Origin: Rubrobacter sp.
GTDB lineage: Bacteria; Actinomycetota; Rubrobacteria; Rubrobacterales; Rubrobacteraceae
Direction: 5' to 3'
Assembly (NCBI GenBank): GCA_013815575.1
Contig: JACDFX010000008.1
Location: forward strand, 10,137 to 15,669
Length of the DNA: 5,533 nucleotides
The notes beneath the pieces were generated by a model, which made no database searches, had not been told where the DNA came from, and was given only the letters and a program-made list of their open reading frames with translations. Position numbers and translations under genes: made by a program. This document shows positions 1 to 5,110 of the stretch, in pieces. Position 1 is the first letter of the stretch; each line of letters opens with the position of its first letter.

Positions 1-722
1 ACGACGACGCCCTCCCCGTTCTTGCGGACCTTCTCCGCCCTGCGTCCCACGCGGACGTCTATACCCTCTTCTTCGAGGACTTCCCGGATGATCTCGCTCA
101 CCTTTGCGTCCTCGCGATTTATGAGCCGGTCCGCGTGCTGGACGAGCGTGACCCGGCTGCCGAAGCGAGACATAGTCTGCGCGGTCTCTATACCAACCGG
201 CCCGCCGCCGACGATGAGCACGCTCCCGGGGACCTCGTGGAACGTCGTAGCCTCGCGGTTGGTCCAGAACGGCACACCTTCGAGCCCTTCTATCGGCGGC
301 ACCGCCGCCGAGGAGCCGGTCGCGACGATTATGTGGTCGGCCTCCAGCTCCCTACCGTTCACCTCGACCCTGCCCGGCCCGGTGATGCGGCCCTCGCCCT
401 TGACAACCACAGCACCCTTCTTCTCGTAGCCTTCCACCTGCTTGGAGTCGTCGAGGTGGCGGATCATGACGTCCCGGTACTCGAAGATCTCCTTCAAGTC
501 GAGGGTGGGAGCGGTGGTCCCGAAGGTCCTTCTCGCCTCTTCCCTCACCTCCACTGGCCGAAGTAGCGTCTTCGACGGGATGCACGCCCAGTATCCGCAC
601 TCGCCTCCGATAAGCTCCTTCTCGACCACCGCAACCCGTCTGCCGGCCGCTAGCAGCTTCCCGGAGACCACCTCGCCCCCGGGTCCCATCCCGAGAATTA
701 TTGCGTCGAACTTCTCCGCCAT
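1..722 (-). CDS. FAD-dependent pyridine nucleotide-disulfide oxidoreductase, N-terminal ~240 residues (3' end beyond window)
   Basis: This is a class I flavin disulfide reductase, the family of dihydrolipoamide, mercuric and mycothione reductases; these use NAD(P)H and FAD to reduce a disulfide or related substrate in the cytoplasm. The reading frame from the ATG at 722 stays open to the left edge. An FAD-binding dinucleotide fold starts at residue ~6 (DAIILGMGPGGE), followed by the redox-active cysteine pair C42 and C47 in GGECGYWACIPSK. An ATG motif (IIVATGSS) lies near residue 135, and the NAD(P)-binding fold VLIVGGGPVGIETA follows at ~169. The tryptophan-containing CGYWAC spacing sequence differs from the usual CLNVGC of lipoamide dehydrogenases and fits a less characterised actinobacterial subgroup, so the substrate cannot be named. 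It lies downstream of the peroxiredoxin/MsrA genes on the same strand, which suggests a thiol-redox role. The C-terminal dimerisation domain with the catalytic His-Glu pair is outside the window. Confidence 0.93.
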   Translation of the reverse strand, partial: MAEKFDAIILGMGPGGEVVSGKLLAAGRRVAVVEKELIGGECGYWACIPSKTLLRPVEVREEARRTFGTTAPTLDLKEIFEYRDVMIRHLDDSKQVEGYEKKGAVVVKGEGRITGPGRVEVNGRELEADHIIVATGSSAAVPPIEGLEGVPFWTNREATTFHEVPGSVLIVGGGPVGIETAQTMSRFGSRVTLVQHADRLINREDAKVSEIIREVLEEEGIDVRVGRRAEKVRKNGEGVV

Positions 723-727
723 CGTTT

Positions 728-735
728 CTCCTTTT
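728..735 (-). promoter_or_regulatory. Ribosome binding site of the FAD disulfide oxidoreductase
   Basis: On the minus strand AAAAGGAG lies five bases before the ATG at 722. It is the strongest Shine-Dalgarno match in this gap and fixes the start. No convincing -35/-10 pair was found in the 150 bases upstream, so the gene may be read from its own unrecognised promoter or through from the operon above. Confidence 0.75.
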
Positions 736-817
736 TCCTATGTTCCGCAGTGCGTTGTCCGGGCCGTAACCCGATCCGGGCAGGGCTCCGTATCACTGGA
801 CCCGCCTGCTCCGGACG

Positions 818-845
818 GGGGACCGGCGTTCGTGGAGCCGGCCCC
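818..845 (-). repeat. Imperfect inverted repeat in the gap after the propeller remnant
   Basis: On the minus strand GGGGCCGGC and GCCGGTCCCC can pair as a nine-base-pair stem with one bulged T and a nine-base loop. It lies just after the TAA stop of the propeller remnant. No T-run follows, so a classical intrinsic terminator is not supported; it could be a terminator-like stem or chance in GC-rich DNA. Confidence 0.3.
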
Positions 846-872
846 TCACCCGATTCGTGAACGAGACCGCTC

Positions 873-1208
873 TTACCTGGCGGCGATGCCGATTGCGCCG
901 CCACCGGGAGGGAGCCCCCCGATATCCTGCAGCCTCGTCAGCGCCCCGTCGTTCTCGACGCGGAAGACGCTGATCGTGCCGTCCGAGGCGCTCCGCGCGT
1001 ACATGGTAGCGGCTGTCCCCGCTGAGCGCCATGTCGGCCGCGATCGGCCGGAGCGTGGCGGCGACCGACTCGAGCAGCACCAGAGTGCCGTCCGGCTCCA
1101 CCCGGTAGCTCGAGATGTCGCCGCTCATGGCGTTCGTTACGAAGGCAAACTTGCCGTCGTCGGTGTTGACGATCCAGCAGGTGTCCGACCTGCCGTTGCG
1201 CGCCGTCG
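873..1208 (-). pseudogene. C-terminal remnant of a lactonase-family (YncE/3-carboxymuconate cyclase-like) beta-propeller, frameshifted
   Basis: Read in two successive frames, this stretch encodes the last ~105 residues of a lactonase-type seven-bladed beta-propeller. The first frame gives [19 protein letters not shown], then an [19 protein letters not shown] blade strand and the start of the next blade ([11 protein letters not shown]). The second frame continues at ATG 1004 with [20 protein letters not shown] and runs to GIAAR and a TAA stop at 875-873. The repeated pattern of 'DG..fafvtN...g.iSsYrv..dG.L' is typical of the family, whose full length is about 350-400 residues. The N-terminal three quarters is missing: upstream of ~1208 the sequence is MsrB. 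One extra base near 1005 separates the two frames. No intact start exists, so this is a gene fragment left by a deletion or other rearrangement. Catalytic activity cannot be expected. Confidence 0.8.
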
Positions 1209-2008
1209 GTGTCCACGTACTTGCCGGCGAACGGGCGCTCGGTCCCCGCCTCGCGCAGGACGGCGTACTGCTCCGGCGAGAGCCGCTTTCGCCACTCCTC
1301 GCCGCTGCCGGGTATCGGAAGTAGCGCGTCGTCGGTCTCGGGTTCAGTCGCCGTCTCCACGCCGACCCCGATCGGACAGGCCACGCCGGTCCCGCCCATG
1401 CCGCAGTAACCGTTGGGAACCTTGTGCAGGTACTGCTGGTGGTAGGTCTCGGCGTAGTAGAAAGGGCCGGCGGGCGCTATCTCCGTGGCGATCCGGCCAA
1501 ATCCTGCGCCATCCAACGCCTCTTGGTAGGCGGCGCGGGTCTCCTCGGTTGCCCGACGCTGCTCGTCGTCCAAGTAGTAAATCGCCGAGCGGTACTGCGT
1601 GCCAACATCGTTACCCTGGCGCATCTCCTGGGTTGGGTCGTGGCCCTCCCAAAACGCCGCGAGCAGGTCCCGGTAGGAGACCTTTGCGGGATCGAAGACG
1701 ACCAGCACGGCCTCGGTGTGCCCGGTTCGGCCGCCGCAGACCTCCTCGTAGGTCGGGTTTGGTGTGAAGCCTCCCGAGTAGCCGACCGCCGTCGTATAGA
1801 CGCCGCTCGTCCTCCAGAACATACGCTCCGCTCCCCAGAAGCAGCCGAGGCCGAAGACCGCCGTGCTCAGCCGGTTGGGAAACGGCGGTCGAAGGGGCGT
1901 GCCGAGGACGGCGTGCCTTTCAGGGACGGCCGCCGGGAGATCCCGTCCGGCAACCGCCTCGTTGGGGGTGACCATCGTGGGTTTGCGGCGGTTGAAGAGG
2001 AACCTCAT
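938..2008 (-). CDS. msrA: Peptide methionine sulfoxide reductase MsrA with truncated MsrB tail and out-of-frame extension
   Basis: MsrA reduces methionine-S-sulfoxide in proteins and free methionine, using a catalytic cysteine that is then recycled through resolving cysteines and thioredoxin. The domain spans residues ~48-217 of 356. It has the catalytic motif GCFWGAER with C56, then [39 protein letters not shown], and [14 protein letters not shown]202 and C211 in [12 protein letters not shown] correspond to the recycling cysteines of the long E. coli-type MsrA. Residues ~237-269 are the start of an MsrB domain ([28 protein letters not shown]). From ~270 the frame is a shadow of the propeller remnant, giving an arginine-rich tail that ends at TGA 940-938. 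The start ATG at 2008 overlaps the stop of the peroxiredoxin gene (ATGA) and has AAGGAGG nine bases upstream, so translation is probably coupled. The MsrA part looks intact; the tail is probably non-native. Confidence 0.93.
   Translation of the reverse strand: MRFLFNRRKPTMVTPNEAVAGRDLPAAVPERHAVLGTPLRPPFPNRLSTAVFGLGCFWGAERMFWRTSGVYTTAVGYSGGFTPNPTYEEVCGGRTGHTEAVLVVFDPAKVSYRDLLAAFWEGHDPTQEMRQGNDVGTQYRSAIYYLDDEQRRATEETRAAYQEALDGAGFGRIATEIAPAGPFYYAETYHQQYLHKVPNGYCGMGGTGVACPIGVGVETATEPETDDALLPIPGSGEEWRKRLSPEQYAVLREAGTERPFAGKYVDTDGAQRQVGHLLDRQHRRRQVCLRNERHERRHLELPGGAGRHSGAARVGRRHAPADRGRHGAQRGQPLPCTRGAPRTARSASSASRTTGR
1202..1300 (-). pseudogene. msrB: Truncated N-terminal MsrB domain fused to MsrA
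   Basis: This encodes the first ~33 residues of an MsrB (methionine-R-sulfoxide reductase) domain, in frame with MsrA through a short acidic linker. The hallmark opening [25 protein letters not shown] is clear. The zinc-binding CxxC pairs and the catalytic cysteine of MsrB would lie further on and are absent, because the sequence switches to the propeller remnant at about 1202-1210. MsrA-MsrB fusions are known in bacteria, so the ancestral gene was probably a full bifunctional reductase. No R-sulfoxide activity can remain in this piece. Confidence 0.85.
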
Positions 2009-2913
2009 GCTTCTCTGCCTCCTTGTCGGGACGTTCCGGGAGAAACGCCGTTGTGGGTGCGCGACGCGCCGATTTCGTCCGTCTGGACGTTGCGGGCGGT
2101 CGGGCCCTTCGGGTGGTTCACTACCTCGAACTTCACCGGCGTGCCGGGACGGATGGTGCGGTAACCCTCGCCAGGGATGGCGGTGAAGTTGAAGAAGACG
2201 TCCTCGCCAGCGCGGCCGTCCTCGTCGTCGCGCGAGATCTCGCCGTTCCCCGCCCCGAGGTCGAACGACTTCACCACGCCGCTCGCAACCTCCATCCCGT
2301 TCGCCCCCAGGAGTGGCGCGCCGTCTTGCCACTCCTGCTGCGGGATGCGGATGCTCTTCGCCTCCGGGGTGTCGAACGCTTCGTAGCCGTAGTTCGAGTT
2401 CGTCCGCATGCTGTGGCGCAGGTCGTTGCGCAGCTCCTCGATCGTGGGCCGCCCGACAAAGAACCATCCGTCGTAGATCTCGTGGATCGTCAGGTCAGGC
2501 CGCAGCACGAACGTGAATGGCCGGGAGCGGTAGGCGTACTCGCCCTCGGTCTCGTCGAGGATGCCTATCCTCTTTATGACCTCCCGTTTCTCGTCGCAGA
2601 GGAAGGGCCAGTCAGCACCCAGGCCCGTACGGAACGCCGCCGAGACCATCGATGGGTCGGCGCTGACCACGACGAGCTTGCCGTAGTTCACCTTGAGCTC
2701 GTTCTGAAAGCCGACGAGCCCGCGCATCTGCTCCCCGTCGCGCGGGCAGAAGAAGCCGCGGGAGAAGACCAGGATGAGGGGGTAGCCGTCGAGGAAGCCC
2801 ATCTTCTCGTCCATCGGGCTGGGCTTCATGAAGCCGGAGAGCGCCTTCGGGCTACCGCGGTGGTCCGGTAGCGTGAAGTCGGGAAACCCGTCTCCGACCT
2901 TGAGGTCGATCAT
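2005..2913 (-). CDS. Peroxiredoxin-like (AhpC/TSA-type) protein fused to a C-terminal cold-shock-like domain
   Basis: The 302-residue product has two modules. Residues ~1-165 form a thioredoxin-fold peroxiredoxin-like domain: [16 protein letters not shown], then [18 protein letters not shown] with C56 as the likely peroxidatic cysteine, [16 protein letters not shown] with C106, and [13 protein letters not shown]. Such proteins reduce peroxides through a cysteine, but the SRGFFCPRD motif departs from the usual PxxxT/S-xxC site, so true peroxidase activity is unproven. Residues ~212-277 resemble a cold-shock domain: [48 protein letters not shown]. The nucleic-acid-binding aromatics are largely lost: KWFN is KSFD and the KGFGFI-type RNP1 is AGNGEI, so RNA or DNA binding is doubtful. 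The ATG at 2913 is chosen because GGAAGGGG lies seven bases upstream; an in-frame TTG at 3105 lacks such a site. The stop overlaps the msrA start by four bases, placing both in one operon. Confidence 0.9.
   Translation of the reverse strand: MIDLKVGDGFPDFTLPDHRGSPKALSGFMKPSPMDEKMGFLDGYPLILVFSRGFFCPRDGEQMRGLVGFQNELKVNYGKLVVVSADPSMVSAAFRTGLGADWPFLCDEKREVIKRIGILDETEGEYAYRSRPFTFVLRPDLTIHEIYDGWFFVGRPTIEELRNDLRHSMRTNSNYGYEAFDTPEAKSIRIPQQEWQDGAPLLGANGMEVASGVVKSFDLGAGNGEISRDDEDGRAGEDVFFNFTAIPGEGYRTIRPGTPVKFEVVNHPKGPTARNVQTDEIGASRTHNGVSPGTSRQGGREA
2018..2024 (-). promoter_or_regulatory. Ribosome binding site of msrA inside the upstream gene
   Basis: On the minus strand AAGGAGG lies nine bases before the msrA ATG at 2008 and within the last codons of the peroxiredoxin gene. 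With the ATGA overlap at 2008-2005 it supports coupled translation and rules out the longer start upstream in the same frame. Confidence 0.8.
2308..2337 (-). repeat. Perfect 10-bp inverted repeat inside the peroxiredoxin-CSD gene
   Basis: CAGGAGTGGC and GCCACTCCTG are exact reverse complements separated by ten bases. In the mRNA this could form a strong hairpin. It falls in the codons for [10 protein letters not shown] (residues 193-202), the linker between the peroxiredoxin and cold-shock-like domains. No function is known; it could affect translation or be chance. Confidence 0.55.
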
Positions 2914-2920
2914 CGTCCCA

Positions 2921-2928
2921 CCCCTTCC
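2921..2928 (-). promoter_or_regulatory. Ribosome binding site deciding the peroxiredoxin-CSD start
   Basis: On the minus strand GGAAGGGG lies seven bases before the ATG at 2913. The peroxiredoxin domain starts immediately after that ATG, so this start is preferred over the in-frame TTG at 3105. Confidence 0.6.
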
Positions 2929-2992
2929 AGGGGCGCCAGCCCGAAAACCGCGCCCTCGTAGTAAGTCACAGGCCCATAACGCGCCGAGTTGA

Positions 2993-3010
2993 GAAATCCT
3001 CGCCTGCTCC
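2993..3010. repeat. 18-base direct repeat, copy 1
   Basis: The plus-strand sequence GAAATCCTCGCCTGCTCC matches the copy at 3113-3130 at 16 of 18 positions, the two differences being transitions. The copies are offset by exactly 120 bases. Both lie upstream of the peroxiredoxin operon, so a paired regulator site is possible, but a small duplication or chance is not excluded. Confidence 0.55.
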
Positions 3011-3112
3011 GCCCCCTCAGATTCAGTGTACCGGTCGCGGAGATACTCACGCGCTCCGATGCAGGCCCACCTTTCACGCTCCTTCAGGATGAATCTAAGC
3101 GGCAAATCTTAA

Positions 3113-3130
3113 GGAATCCTTGCCTGCTCC
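3113..3130. repeat. 18-base direct repeat, copy 2
   Basis: The plus-strand sequence GGAATCCTTGCCTGCTCC pairs with the copy at 2993-3010. This copy directly abuts the TAA stop (3133-3131) of the possible minus-strand gene tail. It also overlaps a small palindrome, AAGGAATCCTT, at 3111-3121. Confidence 0.55.
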
Positions 3131-3274
3131 TTACGCAAAGGTGAATTCGGCAAAGGGCGCGTCCCGATCCAGGTCGTCGACGAGCACCGCGCGATAGGGC
3201 CATCGGATCGCTTCAGGATCCCCGGCGCCGACGGCGTGTGGTGAGGGCCGGGCGAGCCGTGCTTCGCCGGGCCG
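3131..3274 (-). pseudogene. Possible C-terminal tail of an unrecognised gene
   Basis: The minus strand reads open from 3274 to a TAA at 3133-3131. The last ~35 codons look protein-like: residues AIRWPYRAVLVDDLDRDAP followed by FAEFTFA, with mostly G or C third positions. There is no start codon with a ribosome binding site, and a stop lies just upstream at 3277-3275. It could be a decayed gene end from the same rearrangements seen elsewhere in the window, or simply an open frame in GC-rich DNA. I do not recognise the family. Confidence 0.22.
3246..3273. repeat. GC-rich hairpin in the divergent intergenic region
   Basis: GGCCGGGCGA and TCGCCGGGCC pair as four plus five base pairs around one G-G mismatch, with an eight-base loop. 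There is no T-run on either side. It may be a structured 5' leader for the gene at 3337 or chance in GC-rich sequence. Confidence 0.35.
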
Positions 3275-3336
3275 TTACAGACAGCTCAACCGGTGCTCTT
3301 CGGCGGCGCCCGGACACCCTCGTTAGTTCCTTCTAG

Positions 3337-4125
3337 GTGGGTGAACCCAAATACGAGTGGGAGGACCGGGACGCATGGAGGTACTACGATCCGCTGCGAG
3401 AACACCCCGGCCTTTTCCTCGAGTTCGCTCGGCTGGCGGAGAAGGATCGTTCGAACCCCAACGAGATCGCGCTCGATTGGGCGCGCCAGTACGGGCTCTT
3501 GGGCTCCAGTCGCGGGTACTACCGGGACCGGCGTACCTTCGAACGATACGCGGCGGCACAGCACGAATACGTCGACCAGTTCTTCGAGGAGGTCGACAGG
3601 GCCGCCGCCGTCCTGGCCTTCTACGAGGCCAGCCTAAATCGGGACGAGGACGCGATTATGCCCCTGCTGGGGCGGTTCGATACCTGGCCCGTGGACCTCT
3701 TCGTGGAATACTTCGATTCGGATCTGGAGGACCTGTACGGGGGAAGGTTGGGTTTCGCGCTCTACCTGGTGACCTACGAAGTGGTGCGGATGGTCGACGC
3801 CTTCGCCTACCCCAAGCTGACGCTCCAACCCGGCTCCTCACTGCCTTCCAGCTTGTCGAGCGGTTATGGGTTCTTCAACCTGCTCGGCGCCATGTACCTG
3901 CAGATGTACTGGCTCGTCGCCGCCGGCGAGAAGCACGTCGCCCGCTGCCGGCACTGCGGCAAACTGGTCGGTCTGACGGTCCGCGCGTCCGGCTCCGAAG
4001 GCGAAGGCAAGCGCAGGAAGCCCCGCCAGGACAAGCGCTTTTGCAACAACGCCTGCCGCCAACGCTATCACTACCAAAACAACACGAAACCCAAGCGCGA
4101 AGAGAAGCGTTCGCGGCAAGTATAA
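3337..4125 (+). CDS. Hypothetical protein with C-terminal four-cysteine zinc-ribbon-like module
   Basis: The 262-residue product is not a family I can name. The N-terminal ~200 residues are rich in aromatic and acidic residues and look mostly helical (for example WRYYDPLREHPGLFLEFARL at 14-33). The sequence RYYDPLREHPGLFLEFARLA resembles the opening of uncharacterised actinobacterial proteins that end in a zinc finger. The C terminus has C204 and C207 (ARCRHCGKL) and C236 and C240 (RFCNNACRQRYHYQ), a CxxC...CxxxC set likely to bind zinc. The two halves are separated by a basic loop of 28 residues. A Lys/Arg-rich tail follows, so nucleic acid binding is a reasonable guess. Translation is assigned to the GTG at 3337, directly after an in-frame TAG. 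No ribosome binding site is seen, so a leaderless or poorly translated message is possible. It diverges from the redox operon and has no obvious partner. Confidence 0.82.
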   Translation: MGEPKYEWEDRDAWRYYDPLREHPGLFLEFARLAEKDRSNPNEIALDWARQYGLLGSSRGYYRDRRTFERYAAAQHEYVDQFFEEVDRAAAVLAFYEASLNRDEDAIMPLLGRFDTWPVDLFVEYFDSDLEDLYGGRLGFALYLVTYEVVRMVDAFAYPKLTLQPGSSLPSSLSSGYGFFNLLGAMYLQMYWLVAAGEKHVARCRHCGKLVGLTVRASGSEGEGKRRKPRQDKRFCNNACRQRYHYQNNTKPKREEKRSRQV

Positions 4126-4145
4126 CGACCAGCGATCTCCCGGCT

Positions 4146-4163
4146 CGAACGAACCTTCGTTCG
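4146..4163. promoter_or_regulatory. 18-base palindrome with LexA-box-like core
   Basis: CGAACGAA and TTCGTTCG are exact reverse complements around a central CC. Inside lies CGAAC-CTTC-GTTCG at 4150-4163, which matches the outer half-sites of the Gram-positive LexA (SOS) box, CGAAC-N4-GTTCG. It sits 21 bases after the zinc-ribbon gene stop and ~107 bases before the antitoxin start. The bases between the half-sites do not follow the RNRY preference. It could be an operator, or a terminator-like hairpin without a T-run. Confidence 0.4.
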
Positions 4164-4221
4164 GGAAGCGTGTGTCCGATAGTTCTGCCCTACCCGATTC
4201 CCGTTTGTCCAAGCGCTCAGA

Positions 4222-4230
4222 TGCTATAGA
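4222..4230 (+). promoter_or_regulatory. Possible extended -10 promoter of the toxin-antitoxin operon
   Basis: TGCTATAGA matches an extended -10 element (TGnTATAAT) in seven of eight defined positions. It lies ~40 bases before the antitoxin ATG, giving a leader of about 30 bases. The only TTG-like -35 candidate, TTGTCC at 4205-4210, is 14 bases away, too close for a normal spacer, so the extended -10 would have to suffice. Confidence 0.35.
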
Positions 4231-4270
4231 CTTCCGTGTGACGCTAGGATCTACAATTGAGGGAGGCTGT

Positions 4271-4561
4271 ATGAAGTTCGTTAGCTCCAGGGAGATACGC
4301 GTAAACCCCAGGCCCGTCTTCGAGGCCGCCGAGGAAGGGGACGAGGTGGTCATCACCTCCCGCGGCAAGCCGGTCGCATTGCTGGTGGGTGTGGACGGCG
4401 AGGACCTCGAGGAGACGGTACGTCTCGTAAGGCGGGCCAGGGCGCAGGCCGCCGTCTCCCGGATGCGAAGGGCCGTCTCTCGTAAGGGTTCCGATGATCT
4501 GAGCCGGGAGGAGATAGAGGCGGAGATCGCGACAGCGAGGAGCGAGCGCGCCGCGCGGTGA
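4271..4561 (+). CDS. Phd/YefM-family antitoxin
   Basis: This 96-residue protein is a Phd/YefM-type antitoxin. Such proteins bind and inhibit a partner toxin through a C-terminal tail and repress their own operon through an N-terminal DNA-binding fold. The N-terminal half carries the family pattern: MKFVSSREIR, then VFEAAEEGDEVVITSRGKPV around residues 16-35, and ALLVGVDGEDLEE. The C-terminal ~50 residues are charged and predicted helical (RRARAQAAVSRMRR, SREEIEAEIATARSERAAR), as expected for a toxin-wrapping tail. The ATG at 4271 has GAGGGAGG four bases upstream. The TGA stop overlaps the GTG start of the PIN toxin, so the two are co-translated. Autoregulation at the upstream palindrome or promoter is likely by family analogy but not shown. 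Confidence 0.88.
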   Translation: MKFVSSREIRVNPRPVFEAAEEGDEVVITSRGKPVALLVGVDGEDLEETVRLVRRARAQAAVSRMRRAVSRKGSDDLSREEIEAEIATARSERAAR

Positions 4562-4974
4562 GCCCGCAGAGGGTGGTGCTGGACACGAACGTCGTGGTGT
4601 CCGCGCTCTTGAACAGCTTCGGTACGCCCGGAAGGGTGCTCGACCTCGTGCTGGCCGGGGAGCTTACGGCGGCCTACGACGACCGAGTCCTGGCCGAGTG
4701 GCGGGAGGTGCTGCGAAGGAAGAAGTTCGGGTTTGCGGCGAGGGACGTCGAGGCGCTTGTGGGCTTCGTCGAGGCCGAGGGATTGGGCGTCAATCCCAAT
4801 CCCCTAGGGGCGGAGTTGCCGGACCCAGACGATGTCCCTTTTCTGGAGACGGCTCACGCCGCGGAGGCTACGCTCATTACGGGGAACATGAAGCACTACC
4901 CGGAGGAGGCGAGGCAGGGCGTCGCGGTTCTGGAACCGGCCGCCTTTTTGAACAAGTGGACCGGCAAGGTCTAG
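4558..4974 (+). CDS. PIN-domain toxin (COG1569/PIN_3 type ribonuclease)
   Basis: This 138-residue protein is a PIN-domain toxin component. PIN toxins are metal-dependent ribonucleases that stop growth by cutting RNA when freed from the antitoxin. It opens with VVLDTNVVVSALL, placing the first catalytic acid at D9. E47 in VLAEWREVL is the probable second. DPDDVPFLETAHAAEATLIT near residues 89-108 supplies D91/D92. The usual final VTGD motif reads LITGNMKHYP, with N110 in place of the aspartate, a variant I believe occurs in this subgroup. The C terminus, VLEPAAFLNKW, fits the family's ending. Length and domain are complete. The GTG start at 4558 overlaps the antitoxin stop by four bases (GTGA), the typical coupled arrangement. 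RNA target unknown. Confidence 0.88.
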   Translation: MSPQRVVLDTNVVVSALLNSFGTPGRVLDLVLAGELTAAYDDRVLAEWREVLRRKKFGFAARDVEALVGFVEAEGLGVNPNPLGAELPDPDDVPFLETAHAAEATLITGNMKHYPEEARQGVAVLEPAAFLNKWTGKV

Positions 4975-5020
4975 CAGCAGGAGTGAAAGACTCGCGGCGG
5001 CTGAGGGAGGAAAACGGGTT

Positions 5021-5107
5021 ATGGCCAAAAAGAAAGAACGCGGTAACGGCGACGGAGACGTGTGGCCGCGCAAGAACAAGGAAGGTAAGGTGGGATTCCC
5101 CCGCTAG
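5021..5107 (+). pseudogene. N-terminal stub of a tyrosine recombinase (phage-type integrase)
   Basis: The frame encodes only 28 residues, opening MAKKKERGNGDGDVWPRKNK and ending at TAG 5105-5107. The pattern of a basic start, then GNGxGxxxxRKNKxGK, is the beginning of the arm-binding N-terminal domain of many integrases, which normally run ~350-400 residues. GAGGGAGGA ten bases before the ATG is a good ribosome binding site, so a real gene began here. It starts 46 bases after the toxin stop on the same strand. The expected continuation and the whole catalytic domain are absent. An ISL3 insertion sequence begins a few bases after the stop, so insertion probably broke the gene, although the stop lies before the proposed element end. 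The match rests on a short segment. Confidence 0.62.
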
Positions 5108-5110
5108 CAC

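Larger units (their letters stand above)
2914..3336. other. Divergent intergenic region between the redox operon and the zinc-ribbon gene
   Basis: This stretch separates genes that diverge to left and right, so it should carry promoters for both, yet no clear -35/-10 pair was found on either strand. It contains an 18-base direct repeat, a GC-rich hairpin and a possible minus-strand gene tail (all listed separately). The frame of the peroxiredoxin gene stays open upstream to a TTG at 3105, giving ~64 extra residues. This extension is not supported by a ribosome binding site or a recognisable domain. Confidence 0.5.

Noticed and set aside
442..1767. Long plus-strand open frame opposite the FAD oxidoreductase and MsrA genes
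   Set aside because: Low-complexity Arg/Pro/Ser composition and complete overlap with genes carrying clear family motifs mark it as an antisense shadow of GC-rich DNA.
2009..2467. Upstream extension of the msrA frame to 2467
   Set aside because: The extension is an arginine- and proline-rich shadow of the peroxiredoxin-CSD gene; ATG 2008 has its own ribosome site and a coupled stop/start overlap.
2023..2871. Plus-strand 282-codon frame opposite the peroxiredoxin gene
   Set aside because: Composition is skewed to Val/Arg/Ala/Glu with no domain; it mirrors the codons of the real minus-strand gene.
2005..3105. Longer start (TTG at 3105) for the peroxiredoxin-CSD gene
   Set aside because: No ribosome binding site or known domain in the extra 64 residues, whereas ATG 2913 has a good site and sits at the domain edge.
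4204..4210. TTGTCC as a -35 box paired with TATAGA at 4225
   Set aside because: The spacer would be only 14 bases; the extended -10 reading is preferred.
3357..4229. Second plus-strand frame overlapping the zinc-ribbon gene
   Set aside because: Arg/Gly/Pro-rich shadow of the frame at 3337, which has a coherent protein and a cysteine motif.
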